Below, piece by piece: positions 55,965 through 64,000 of a DNA stretch of 64,000 nt. Within the stretch, counting starts at the first letter, position 1. Every line of letters begins with the position of its first letter. A program made the position numbers and the translations under genes. The notes under the pieces were generated by a model that worked only from the letters and a program-made list of their open reading frames with translations, had not been told where the DNA came from and made no database searches. This DNA comes from Rhodococcus sp. 105337 (GTDB taxonomy: Bacteria; Actinomycetota; Actinomycetes; Mycobacteriales; Mycobacteriaceae): positions 248,001 to 312,000 of the forward strand of contig NZ_JABAGQ010000001.1 of the NCBI RefSeq assembly GCF_012844225.1, given 5' to 3'.

Positions 55965-57173
55965 CTACGCGAATTCCGCAGCGGCGCGGGCGATCGCGAG
56001 TTCCTCGTTCGTGGGGATGACCAAGACCTCGACCTCCGACTCGTCTGCGGAGATCCGCCGCTCCCCCTTACCGGGGGCTGCGTTGCGTTCGAGGTCGACG
56101 ACGATGCCGAGCCGTTCCAGGCCCGCGAGCGCGTCACGCCGGACATCGACATTGTTCTCGCCTACGCCGGCGGTGAAGATGATCTGATCGGCGCCACCCA
56201 ACTCGAAGACGTACGCACCGATGTACTTCCGCAACCGGTGCACATAGACGTCGTACGCGATCTTCGCGTCTTCGTCGCCTTCGTCGATGAGGTTCAACAG
56301 CGCGCGGAAGTCGTTGACACCGGAGAGACCGCGGAGTCCGGAGCGCCGGTTGAGCAGGTCGTCGATCGCGTCGACCTTCATTCCCGCGACCCGATTGAGG
56401 TGCATGACGACGCCGGCGTCGATATCGCCCGTTCGCGTACCCATGACGAGGCCCTCGAGAGGAGTCAGCCCCATCGACGTATCGATGGGACGGCCACCTT
56501 CGATGGCCGACGCGGATGCGCCGTTGCCGAGATGCAGCACGATCTGGTTCAGTTCGGCCTGGTCGCGACCGGTGAACGCTGCCGCGCGCTGTGAGACGTA
56601 TTCGTGCGACGTCCCGTGGAATCCGTATCTCCGGATGTCGTGCTCGCGAGCGATGTTTCGCTCGAGTGCGTACGTTGCGGCTGCCGCGGGCAGCGCGTGG
56701 AAGAACGCGGTGTCGAAGACCGCGACGTGCGGGATGTCGGGCAGTTCCTCGCGCGCGACCTCCATCCCGATGGCGTTCGCCGGATTGTGCAGGGGCGCGA
56801 GGATGGACAACTCGGCCACGGCCTTCACCACGTCGTCGTCGACGAGGGCAGGTTCGTGGAACACTGTGCCGCCGTGAACAACCCGATGCCCGACGGCTGC
56901 GATACCGGCTTCCTGCAGCGGCCTGCCCAGCGTCTCGAGCATGTCCAGCACCGTGCGTAAGCCGGCCCGATGGTCGCGGATCTCGCCCACCCGCTCCTCG
57001 GTTCCGGTGGTGTGGTGGAAGATGATCCGCCCCTCCGGCTCGCCGATGCGCTCGATGAGTCCGTGCGCTACAGCTTCACCGCTTTCGGGGTGAATGAGCT
57101 GGAACTTGATCGACGACGAACCCGAATTGAGTACCAATACGGTCCCCTCGGTCAACGAGGTGGATGTGCTCAC
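55965..57173 (-). CDS. ackA: Acetate kinase
   Basis: 402 residues; interconverts acetyl phosphate plus ADP with acetate plus ATP. Signatures are [87 protein letters not shown] and the C-terminal FTAGVGENN. The GTG at 57173 overlaps the pta stop (GTGA), so the two enzymes are coupled, as in Rv0408-Rv0409. The extra upstream frame is a shadow of pta. In M. tuberculosis this pair is close to pknG; here the 12-kb island lies between. Confidence 0.95.
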   Translation of the reverse strand: MSTSTSLTEGTVLVLNSGSSSIKFQLIHPESGEAVAHGLIERIGEPEGRIIFHHTTGTEERVGEIRDHRAGLRTVLDMLETLGRPLQEAGIAAVGHRVVHGGTVFHEPALVDDDVVKAVAELSILAPLHNPANAIGMEVAREELPDIPHVAVFDTAFFHALPAAAATYALERNIAREHDIRRYGFHGTSHEYVSQRAAAFTGRDQAELNQIVLHLGNGASASAIEGGRPIDTSMGLTPLEGLVMGTRTGDIDAGVVMHLNRVAGMKVDAIDDLLNRRSGLRGLSGVNDFRALLNLIDEGDEDAKIAYDVYVHRLRKYIGAYVFELGGADQIIFTAGVGENNVDVRRDALAGLERLGIVVDLERNAAPGKGERRISADESEVEVLVIPTNEELAIARAAAEFA

Positions 57174-59254
57174 GATTCTTCTCCCTGCGCCTGAATTGCC
57201 GTGATCGCGATGGTGTTGACGATGTCCTGGACCAACGCCCCGCGCGACAGATCGTTGACCGGCTTGTTCAGCCCCTGCAGCACCGGCCCGATCGCGACGG
57301 CTCCGGCACTGCGTTGCACCGCCTTGTAGGTGTTGTTGCCGGTATTGAGGTCGGGGAAGATGAACACCGTGGCTCGCCCGGCTACCTCCGAATCGGGAAG
57401 CTTCGCGCTCGCGACGGTCGGTTCGATCGCCGCGTCGTACTGGATCGGCCCTTCCACCGCGAGGTCCGGGCGGCGCTCCCGGACGAGGGCCGTGGCGGTG
57501 CGCACCTTGTCGACATCCGCGCCCGAACCCGATTCTCCGGTCGAATACGACAGCATTGCGATACGTGGTTCGATTCCGAATTTCGCCGCCGTCGCCGACG
57601 ACGAGATGGCGATGTCCGCAAGCTGGTCGGCGGTGGGCGCGGGTACGACCGCACAGTCGCCGTACGCGAGGACCCGGTCGGACAGGCACATCAGGAAGAT
57701 GCTCGACACCGTCGACACTCCGGGCTCGGTCTTGATGATCTCGAACGACGGGCGGATGGTGTGCGCGGTGGTGTGCGCGGCGCCGGACACCATTCCGTGG
57801 GCCAGTCCGAAATGCACCATCATCGTTCCGAAATACGAGACGTCCCGCATGATTTCGGTCGCGCGGTCGAGAGTCATGCCCTTGTGCTGACGAAGCTTGT
57901 GGTACTCCTCGGCGAAGCGTTCGCCGAGTTCGGATGTGCGCGGATCGATAATCTGTGCACCGGAAATGTCCACTCCGAGCTGGGCAGCGCGCTGCCGGAC
58001 CGCGGGCTCGTCACCGAGAATCGTGAGATCCGCGATGTGCCGTTGCAGTACCCGCCCCGCAGCCCGCAGGATGCGGTCGTCCTCGCCTTCGGGAAGCACG
58101 ATGTGCCGTGGTGCACTGCGGGCACGGTCGATGAGCTGATACTCGAACATCTGCGGAGTGGTGACCGACAGCCGGGGCAGCCGCAACCGTTCCAGCAGCG
58201 CGGCAGTGTCGACGTGCTGTTCGACGAGAGCGAGCGCGGTGTCGATCTTGCGCTGCGCGCCGAGCGCCATGCGTCCTCGGGTGCGGTCCGCTGCCGAAGC
58301 GGTATCGAAGGTTCCGAGGTCGGTGGTGAGGATCGGCAGATTCGAGCCGAGACCGGACAGGAGCTGGGCGATGGCGGGGTGCGGAAGCAGTCCGCCGTTC
58401 ATGATGATGCCCGACAGCGTCGGAAAGCCATCTGCCGCATTGGCGTTGACGAGCGTCAGGATGACGTCCGAGCGGTCCGCCGGTGCGATGACGACGACAC
58501 CCTCAGTGATGCGTTCGAGAATGCGTTCGGCGGTCATGCCGCCGACCATGATGCGTAGTGCTTCCCGCTGCAGCAGGTCGGGGTCGCCGCTGTAGAGCTT
58601 GCCGCCGATCGCGGTCTGCAGTTCGGCGACGGTCGGTGCGTTGAGAATCGGCACTTCCGGCAGGGTCCATACCGGTTCCTTCCGGCCGCCGAGTGCGGCA
58701 GCGACCTCCTCGAGCGCCTCGGGTGGACACCGGTTCACGACGATGGCGCTCAGGTGCGCGTGGTGGAACGCCAGTTCGCTCGCGCACAGGTCGGCGAGGT
58801 GGGCGATCTCCTCGGGGGTGCGGCGCGCGCCGCGGAGCACCAACAGCACGGGCGCGTCGAGGTTGGCGGCGATGCGTGCGTTGTAGGCGAGTTCGCTGGG
58901 GTTGGCGATTTCGGTGAAGTCGCTGCCGACAACCACCACGGCGTCGCACCGGTCGGCGACGGCGTGGTACTTGGTCACGATGTCGCCGAGCGCCGCCTCG
59001 GGGTCGGCGTGCACTTCGTCGTAGGTCACGCCGACGCAGTCGTCGTAGCTGAGATCCGCGGTGGTGCGCTCGAGCAGCAGTTCCAGGATGTGGTCGGTGT
59101 CGCTGTCGGATCGAGCGATGGGCCGGAAGACGCCGACACGGGCGGTGGAAGCACACAACGTCTGCAGCAAGCCCAGGGCCACCGTCGACTTCCCGGTGTC
59201 GCCTTCCGGGGCTGCGATGTAGATGCTCGATACGGAATCTTCAGCAGCACTCAT
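57170..59254 (-). CDS. pta: Phosphate acetyltransferase
   Basis: 694 residues, the long form. The N-terminal ~350 residues hold a dethiobiotin-synthetase-like P-loop domain ([19 protein letters not shown]) and a DRTGG domain. The catalytic phosphotransacetylase domain begins at [19 protein letters not shown] and includes [20 protein letters not shown] and [19 protein letters not shown]. It converts acetyl-CoA to acetyl phosphate, feeding ackA. The ATG at 59254 is chosen because a TAGGGT box lies seven bases upstream and would give a leaderless mRNA; a GTG three codons earlier is the alternative. Confidence 0.94.
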   Translation of the reverse strand: MSAAEDSVSSIYIAAPEGDTGKSTVALGLLQTLCASTARVGVFRPIARSDSDTDHILELLLERTTADLSYDDCVGVTYDEVHADPEAALGDIVTKYHAVADRCDAVVVVGSDFTEIANPSELAYNARIAANLDAPVLLVLRGARRTPEEIAHLADLCASELAFHHAHLSAIVVNRCPPEALEEVAAALGGRKEPVWTLPEVPILNAPTVAELQTAIGGKLYSGDPDLLQREALRIMVGGMTAERILERITEGVVVIAPADRSDVILTLVNANAADGFPTLSGIIMNGGLLPHPAIAQLLSGLGSNLPILTTDLGTFDTASAADRTRGRMALGAQRKIDTALALVEQHVDTAALLERLRLPRLSVTTPQMFEYQLIDRARSAPRHIVLPEGEDDRILRAAGRVLQRHIADLTILGDEPAVRQRAAQLGVDISGAQIIDPRTSELGERFAEEYHKLRQHKGMTLDRATEIMRDVSYFGTMMVHFGLAHGMVSGAAHTTAHTIRPSFEIIKTEPGVSTVSSIFLMCLSDRVLAYGDCAVVPAPTADQLADIAISSSATAAKFGIEPRIAMLSYSTGESGSGADVDKVRTATALVRERRPDLAVEGPIQYDAAIEPTVASAKLPDSEVAGRATVFIFPDLNTGNNTYKAVQRSAGAVAIGPVLQGLNKPVNDLSRGALVQDIVNTIAITAIQAQGEES

Positions 59255-59261
59255 GGTTGCC

Positions 59262-59267
59262 ACCCTA
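59262..59267 (-). promoter_or_regulatory. -10 box TAGGGT for a leaderless pta-ackA transcript
   Basis: On the minus strand TAGGGT is followed by seven bases (ggcaacc) and the ATG at 59254. No ribosome binding site lies between. The box sits just downstream of the hairpin that ends fgd1. Confidence 0.55.
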
Positions 59268-59269
59268 GT

Positions 59270-59300
59270 GCGGGGTGTCCCCGGAGAGAGGACACCCCGC
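59270..59300 (-). terminator. Perfect 11-bp hairpin between fgd1 and pta
   Basis: Arms gcggggtgtcc (59270-59280) and ggacaccccgc (59290-59300) pair perfectly around a nine-base loop. It starts 23 bases after the fgd1 stop and separates that transcript from the pta promoter. No U tract. Confidence 0.65.
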
Positions 59301-59322
59301 GTCTACTCGCGTGGGAAACCGG

Positions 59323-60336
59323 TCAGGCGAGTGCGCGCAACCGCGGCGCCAAATCCCGCTCGAACAACTCCAAAAACCGCTTCTGATCATGACCCGGCGC
59401 ATGAAACACCAGATGATTCAACCCCGCATCCACATACGCCCGCACCAACTCCACCGCCTCATCCGGATCCGACGCCACAATCCACCGCTTCGCGACCTGC
59501 TCGATCGGCAACGCATCCGCCGCCGCCTCCATCTCCATCGGATCATCGATGCTGTGCTTCTGCTCCGGCGTCAACGACAACGGCGCCCAGAACCGCGTGT
59601 TCTCCAACGCCAACTCCGGATCGGTGTCGTACGAAATCTTGATCTCGATCATCTTGTCGATCCCCGCGACATCACGCCCGGCCTTCGCCGCACCCTCCGC
59701 CACCGCCGGCAACAACTTCTCCGTATACAACTCCATGCCCTTACCCGACGTACAGATGAACCCATCCCCCGCCCGGCCCGCATACCGCGCGACCACCGGA
59801 CCACCCGCCGCGACATACACCGGAACCCCACCCTCGGGCACGTCGTAGATCGACGCCCCCTTCGTCGAATAGAACTCCCCCTCGAAATCCACCCGATCTC
59901 CCAGCCACAACTGCCGCATCAACGCCACCGACTCACGAAGACGCGCGAACCGCTCCTTGAACTCCGGCCACTGCCCGGCATACCCGGTGGCGATCTCGTT
60001 GAGTGCTTCACCGGTCCCCACACCCAGAAACACCCGCCCCGGATACAGACACCCCATCGTCGCGAACGCCTGCGCGATCACCGCCGGGTTGTACCGGAAC
60101 GTCGGAGTCAGCACCGACGTCCCCAACTGCAACCGCTCGGTCCGCTCGCCCACCGCGGTCATCCACGCCAGCGAGAACGGGGCATGCCCACCGTTGTGCC
60201 GCCACGGCTGGAAATGATCCGACACCGTCGCCGAATCCATCCCGTGCGCCTCGGCGAGCACCCCGAGTTCGACCAGCTCACGCGGCCCGAACTGCTCCGC
60301 CGACGCCTTGTATCCCAGCTTCAGTTCCTGTGCCAC
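59323..60336 (-). CDS. fgd1: F420-dependent glucose-6-phosphate dehydrogenase
   Basis: 337 residues, the standard length. It oxidises glucose-6-phosphate to phosphogluconolactone while reducing coenzyme F420 in the cytosol. Family motifs are [63 protein letters not shown] and [18 protein letters not shown]. The GTG at 60336 follows GGAGGATTTCG; the earlier in-frame start lacks one. Codon choice is unlike the neighbours: many GCG, GGG, GGT, TAT and TTG codons in place of GCC, GGC, TAC and CTC. Position next to pta-ackA equals Rv0407. Confidence 0.95.
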   Translation of the reverse strand: MAQELKLGYKASAEQFGPRELVELGVLAEAHGMDSATVSDHFQPWRHNGGHAPFSLAWMTAVGERTERLQLGTSVLTPTFRYNPAVIAQAFATMGCLYPGRVFLGVGTGEALNEIATGYAGQWPEFKERFARLRESVALMRQLWLGDRVDFEGEFYSTKGASIYDVPEGGVPVYVAAGGPVVARYAGRAGDGFICTSGKGMELYTEKLLPAVAEGAAKAGRDVAGIDKMIEIKISYDTDPELALENTRFWAPLSLTPEQKHSIDDPMEMEAAADALPIEQVAKRWIVASDPDEAVELVRAYVDAGLNHLVFHAPGHDQKRFLELFERDLAPRLRALA

Positions 60337-60436
60337 CGAAATCCTCCGACCGTCGTAGTGCAACTTCCCCCGAGTATGCCCCTCTGGTCGAGACCGGTGT
60401 GGCGCCCGAAACTCCCCCGTGGAAACCGGATGCCGG

Positions 60437-61585
60437 TCAAGCGGCGCGCAATTTCCGCAACCCCCATTCGCGCGCCAGCAGTTCGTACGAGCGCAACCGG
60501 TCCTCGTGCTTGTGCGTCACCGACGTCACCACCAGTTCGTCGGCGCCGGTCACCCGCCGCAACGAGTCGAGGCGATCGGCGACCACATCCGGCGACCCGA
60601 CGAACTGGGTGATCAGCCGATCGTCGACGACAGCGCGTTGGTCGTCGGTCAGGGGCGGCGCACTGGTGGGATCGGGATACGGCACGGCGCCGTGCCCGCT
60701 CCGGATGCTGTGGGTCCAGTGCCCGTAGGTCGAGGCCAGCTCCCGAGCGGTCGCGTCGTCTTCGGCGACGACCGCATCGGCGGACACCACGACGTACGGT
60801 TCCGACAGAACCGCCGAAGGCTGGAACGCTGCCCGGTATGCGTCGACCGCGTCGACCGTGGTGCCCGGACTCACGTGGTAGTTGGCTCCGAACGGCAGCC
60901 CGAGCCGGCCCGCCAGGTCCGCCGACGGCCCCGCACTCGAACCGAAGAGCCACACTTGAAGGTCGGCGTTCTCGCCGGGGGTGGCGTGCAGGTCCGTTCC
61001 GTCCGGTGCGGTGAACGTGCCCTGGAGGAACGCGAGGATGTCGCCGACCTGGCTGTCGAATTCCGGAGCCTGCGCTCCCGGTTGCTGCAGTACCCCGAAG
61101 CTCGCGGCCAGTCGCGACGAGGACAGCAGTGCCGCAGGCGAGAAGGGCGGCGGGATGACGAGTCCGTCCCGGACTTCGACCGGACGGGACACCGGTTCGG
61201 GTGCTGCGGACGCAGCGGCGGCGAGCGCTTCGGCCCGTCGCTGTCCCGACCTGCCCAGTCCCAGATCGATCCGTCCCGGATACAGAGCGTCGAGCGTCCC
61301 GAACGCCTCGACGATCCCGACGGCGGTGTTGTGGCCGAGTTGCACGGCGGCAGCCCCGACCCGGATCGTCTCTGTCGCAGCAGCTATGGCGCCGATCAGC
61401 ACGACCGGCGACGACGACGCGACAGCCACGAAGTGATGCTCGGCGACCCAGTACCGACGGTAGCCCCATGCCTCCGCGTGACGCGCCAGATCGATGCTGT
61501 TGCGCAGCGCCTGCGCAGCGGTCGACCCTTCACTGACCGGAGAGAGGTCGAGGATGGACAGGGGCACCGGGTTCGGCGCGCTCAT
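60437..61585 (-). CDS. Luciferase-like (LLM class) flavin-dependent oxidoreductase
   Basis: 382 residues of the bacterial luciferase-like barrel, in the MsnO8-type subgroup: [59 protein letters not shown] and [15 protein letters not shown]. It uses FMNH2 or F420 on an unknown substrate. The ATG at 61585 overlaps the stop of the DUF1684 gene (ATGA), making it the last gene of a four-gene operon with other LLM enzymes. Confidence 0.88.
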   Translation of the reverse strand: MSAPNPVPLSILDLSPVSEGSTAAQALRNSIDLARHAEAWGYRRYWVAEHHFVAVASSSPVVLIGAIAAATETIRVGAAAVQLGHNTAVGIVEAFGTLDALYPGRIDLGLGRSGQRRAEALAAAASAAPEPVSRPVEVRDGLVIPPPFSPAALLSSSRLAASFGVLQQPGAQAPEFDSQVGDILAFLQGTFTAPDGTDLHATPGENADLQVWLFGSSAGPSADLAGRLGLPFGANYHVSPGTTVDAVDAYRAAFQPSAVLSEPYVVVSADAVVAEDDATARELASTYGHWTHSIRSGHGAVPYPDPTSAPPLTDDQRAVVDDRLITQFVGSPDVVADRLDSLRRVTGADELVVTSVTHKHEDRLRSYELLAREWGLRKLRAA

Positions 61586-62352
61586 GCCGGTGCCCCGCCG
61601 GTACGCGGGTTTCGCTCACCTGCGTCGACTGCGAACGGCAGACGGTTCTCCGGAGGCGCGATCGGGCACGTGGCCGCGTCGGTGAAAGCGCACGGTAGGT
61701 TCGCGGCTCGCGTGAAATCCAGTACGACGCTTCCGTTCCCAGTTCGTTCTGCACGGAGAGTCCTCGCAGCCGGATAGGTGGTGACGCCACTGGTGGCGTC
61801 GGTGAACAGGATCTGCAGCGGCCCTTCGGCGTCACCGAAGGCGACGAGTTCGTGTTCGGCACCGTCGTGGCGGAAACGGACGACGCCGGCCGCACGGTGG
61901 TGGTGTTCGAGTCCGTCGACGACCGCGCCGGTGGTGACGACGCGCTCGTCGGTGAACGGGGTGAACCGTCCTGTCAGTCGCCACGCCGGATCCGGGTGGT
62001 ACGCCGGGATGTGCGTGAACGACGAGAGGGCGGGAGCCTCGCGGTCGTGGATGCGGATACCGAATCGTCCGGTGCGCTGGATGACCTCGACGAAACCTCG
62101 ATCGAACTCCACTTCCGCGCCGGGAGCACCTTCGGCGGGTTCGAGCCGTGTGATCTCCCCGTCGAGATCCCGGACCACGGTCGTGCCGGCGACGTGCCAG
62201 CGTCCCGGCACCTCCTCGAATCGTGTGGGGGTGCTGTCGAGCCAGTGCAAGGCGGTCAGGCTCAACCAGCCGAGGGGCCGACGGAGGCTTTCGTTGCGCT
62301 CGGTGTGCCACTGTTGCCAGTCGGCGACGAACCGGTCGAGTGTCGTGGTCAC
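61582..62352 (-). CDS. DUF1684 family protein
   Basis: 256 residues. The layout FVADWQQWHTERNESLRRPLGWLSLTALHWL at the N-terminus, PAYHPDPAWRLTGRF in the middle and the Cys-containing NLPCAFTDAATCPIAPPENRLPFAVDAGER near the end is typical of DUF1684. Function is not known; no signal peptide or membrane segment is seen. The GTG at 62352 overlaps the stop of the NtaA-type gene, and its stop overlaps the next LLM gene, so it is made in step with two flavin monooxygenases. That suggests it helps in the same oxidation. Confidence 0.82.
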   Translation of the reverse strand: MTTTLDRFVADWQQWHTERNESLRRPLGWLSLTALHWLDSTPTRFEEVPGRWHVAGTTVVRDLDGEITRLEPAEGAPGAEVEFDRGFVEVIQRTGRFGIRIHDREAPALSSFTHIPAYHPDPAWRLTGRFTPFTDERVVTTGAVVDGLEHHHRAAGVVRFRHDGAEHELVAFGDAEGPLQILFTDATSGVTTYPAARTLRAERTGNGSVVLDFTRAANLPCAFTDAATCPIAPPENRLPFAVDAGERNPRTGGAPA

Positions 62353-63719
62353 GATGCACGGACTCCTTCTGCGACGGTGTGCGGGTCGGCCACTCCGAGG
62401 TGGCCGCGCAAGGTGGTGGTTTCGTAGTCGGCACGGAAACTGCCGCGCTCTTGGAGAAGTGGCACGACCCGGTCGACGAAGTCGTCCAGTCCTCCGGGTG
62501 TCAGGTGCGGGACGAGGATGAAGCCGTCGCTCGCGTCGGTCTGCACATAGAGATCGATCTCGTCGGCGACCTGCTGCGGCGTCCCGACGAACTGCTGGCG
62601 TGCGGTGGTCTCGATGACGAGTTCACGGATGCTCAGGTTCTCGGCGTCCGCCTTCGCCTTCCAGGCCCGCGCGACTGCGAGCGGGTCCTTGGCGTGACGC
62701 ACCCGGCCACGGGTGATGGTGACGTTGTCTTCCGGGTCCACATCGGGCAGCGGGCCGTCGGGGTCGTAGGACGAGAGGTCCTTGCCCCAGATCTGTTCGA
62801 GGAACGCCAGGGCGGTCTGCGGACCGACCTGTTGCAGCCGGATGTGCCGGGCGCGTTCCTGCGCGTCTTCGGGCGAGTCTCCGAGTACGAATGTCGCGGC
62901 GGGGAGAATCTTCAGGTCGTCGTGGGTCCTGCCGTACTTGGCGAGCCGGCTCTTGACGTCCGTGTAGAACGCGCGCCCTTCCTCGAGGGTGCCGTGTCGG
63001 CTGAAGATGGCGTCGGCCCGGGCGGCACCGAATTCGCGGCCCTCGTCGGAGTCCCCGGCCTGCAGCAGTACGGGATGACCCTGCGGGCTGCGCGGAACCT
63101 CGAAGCGTCCGGTGATGTCGAACTGGGTGGAATGGATCTCGGCGGGCGTGATCGCCTCGTCGGATGCGAATACTCCACCGGCGCGGTCGATCACCGGGCT
63201 CCGGTCACTCCAGCTGTCCCAGAGTGTGCGGACCGCGTCGACCACCTCGTGCGCCCGGACGTATCGCTGAGAGTGATCGAGGTATCCGCCCCGCCGGAAG
63301 TTCTCACCCGTGAACGCGTCGGAGGATGTCACGAGATTCCACGCGGCCCGACCGGCGGAGAGGTGATCGAGAGTGGCGAACTGCTTGGCCAGTTCGTACG
63401 GCTCGTTGAACGTGGTGTTGATCGTGCCGGCCAGACCCAGGTGGGTGGTGGCGCCGGCCAGCGCCTCGAGCACGGTGAGCGTGTCCGGTCTGCCCACGAC
63501 GTCGAGGTCGTGGATGCGGCCGCGGTGTTCCCGCAATCGCAATCCTTCGGCGAGGAAGAAGAAGTCGAACTTTCCGCGTTCGGCAGTGCGAGCGAGATCC
63601 AGGAACGACGCGAAGTCGATCTGGCTCTTCGAGGCAGGGTCGGCCCAGACGGTCGTGTTGTTGACGCCCGGAAAGTGCGCCCCGAGGTGTACCTGTTTGC
63701 GGATCGTGTTGCGGGACAC
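62349..63719 (-). CDS. NtaA/SnaA/DszA-type FMNH2-dependent monooxygenase
   Basis: 456 residues of the LLM group that cleaves C-S or C-N bonds with reduced flavin (nitrilotriacetate, dibenzothiophene sulfone, sulfide-type substrates). Signatures are LGAHFPGVNNTTVWADP, FDFFFLAEGLRLREHRGRI, LAGTINTTFNEPYELAKQFATLDHLS, RAAWNLVTSSDAFTGENFRRGG and VLLQAGDSDEGREFGA. The GTG at 63719 has GAAGGG about 11 bases upstream. The substrate is not determined; operons like this often serve sulfur scavenging. No flavin reductase lies next to it in the window. Confidence 0.9.
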   Translation of the reverse strand: MSRNTIRKQVHLGAHFPGVNNTTVWADPASKSQIDFASFLDLARTAERGKFDFFFLAEGLRLREHRGRIHDLDVVGRPDTLTVLEALAGATTHLGLAGTINTTFNEPYELAKQFATLDHLSAGRAAWNLVTSSDAFTGENFRRGGYLDHSQRYVRAHEVVDAVRTLWDSWSDRSPVIDRAGGVFASDEAITPAEIHSTQFDITGRFEVPRSPQGHPVLLQAGDSDEGREFGAARADAIFSRHGTLEEGRAFYTDVKSRLAKYGRTHDDLKILPAATFVLGDSPEDAQERARHIRLQQVGPQTALAFLEQIWGKDLSSYDPDGPLPDVDPEDNVTITRGRVRHAKDPLAVARAWKAKADAENLSIRELVIETTARQQFVGTPQQVADEIDLYVQTDASDGFILVPHLTPGGLDDFVDRVVPLLQERGSFRADYETTTLRGHLGVADPHTVAEGVRAS

Positions 63720-63732
63720 TGGTGTCAGCCCT

Positions 63733-64000
63733 TCAGTGAGTGGGAGCGAAGCGGTTGGCGGGTCGGACGAGGCCGAGTCGGTCGCGCAGTGTGCCCGCGG
63801 CGGGTTCGACGGTCGGCCGCAGCACGGGCAGCACGTCGTCGACGAGGTGATGCACGGTGGACACCAGTGCGAGAGGCCGGAGAACGACGCCGTCCACACC
63901 GTGCACCAGCTCGAGCAGGTCCACGAAGCCGGCCGACGTTCCGCGATGGAACACGGTGCCGGGCCGGTATTCCGCACCGGTCCAGCGCTCGAGCTGAGCG
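63733..64000 (-). CDS. LLM class monooxygenase, C-terminal fragment (continues beyond right edge)
   Basis: The last 89 codons of a minus-strand gene. The stretch LERWTGAEYRPGTVFHRGTS, then the segment DLLELVHGVDGVVLRPLA and VSTVHHLVDDVLPVLRP, is the usual C-terminal end of NtaA-type LLM monooxygenases. It ends 13 bases before the start of the next gene, so it is the upstream partner in the same operon. Start and catalytic barrel lie outside the window. Confidence 0.75.
   Translation of the reverse strand, partial: AQLERWTGAEYRPGTVFHRGTSAGFVDLLELVHGVDGVVLRPLALVSTVHHLVDDVLPVLRPTVEPAAGTLRDRLGLVRPANRFAPTH

Overview
High-GC actinobacterial DNA, most likely a Rhodococcus or close relative in the Mycobacteriales. 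The basis is family-level recognition of GroEL with CIRCE operators, PknG with GlnH and GlnX, an F420-dependent glucose-6-phosphate dehydrogenase, a mycobacterial-type SodC lipoprotein and an extended block of genes in the Mycobacterium tuberculosis Rv0407-Rv0440 order. That comparison is from memory of the M. tuberculosis map, not an alignment. No rRNA, tRNA, CRISPR array, transposase or phage gene was found, and no gene-free stretch exceeds 300 bases.

Layout. 1-4.6 kb: groEL (its C-terminus runs off the left edge) with a double CIRCE operator, a secreted small protein, a HAD hydrolase and htpG. 4.7-12.9 kb: formamidase fmdA with a zinc-ribbon FmdB, a D-amino-acid-dehydrogenase-like oxidoreductase, a PadR regulator with tandem palindromes facing a DUF1707 membrane protein, a PNPOx-fold protein, and a 1159-residue nuclease/exonuclease/helicase fusion. 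13-18.6 kb: SRPBCC protein, psd-pssA phospholipid genes, a double AAA ATPase and a polytopic membrane protein. 18.9-25.1 kb: a complete Mrp Na+/H+ antiporter operon (A-B fusion, C, D, E, F, G). 25.1-33.6 kb: a gshA-like ligase, sodC, two small conserved proteins, def, GNAT, xthA, a NATD1-type GNAT, thiD and an LpqL-like lipoprotein aminopeptidase. 33.6-39.2 kb: an ABC exporter pair, thiG-thiS-thiO behind a TPP riboswitch, divergent thiE, and a Nudix-NYN protein. 39.3-43.9 kb: glnX-glnH-pknG, the amino-acid-sensing kinase module.

43.96-55.95 kb is the accessory region. A 12-kb catabolic island sits between pknG and ackA-pta, which I believe are neighbours in M. tuberculosis. It encodes a three-subunit molybdenum hydroxylase (S, M, L) with a CoxG-like anchor protein, an MFS carrier of the NiaP/sugar-porter type, a NicC-like FAD monooxygenase, a 2,5-dihydroxypyridine dioxygenase (NicX family, with the iron ligands in place), a nitrilase-fold hydrolase, a flavin reductase, an AmiF-type formamidase and a divergent LacI regulator. 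Two promoters carry the same tandem pair of 12-bp LacI-type palindromes. My reading is a nicotinate or hydroxypyridine degradation regulon. The usual NicD deformylase and NicF maleamate amidase are absent, and two nitrilase-superfamily enzymes stand in their place. A route through maleate plus formamide is a testable inference.

55.96-64 kb: ackA-pta, fgd1 (with codon usage unlike its neighbours), and an operon of luciferase-like monooxygenases with a DUF1684 protein that runs off the right edge. Several housekeeping genes (AAA ATPase, def, xthA, thiD, thiE, pta) have a TANNNT box 6-8 bases before the start codon and no ribosome binding site, which suggests leaderless transcripts.
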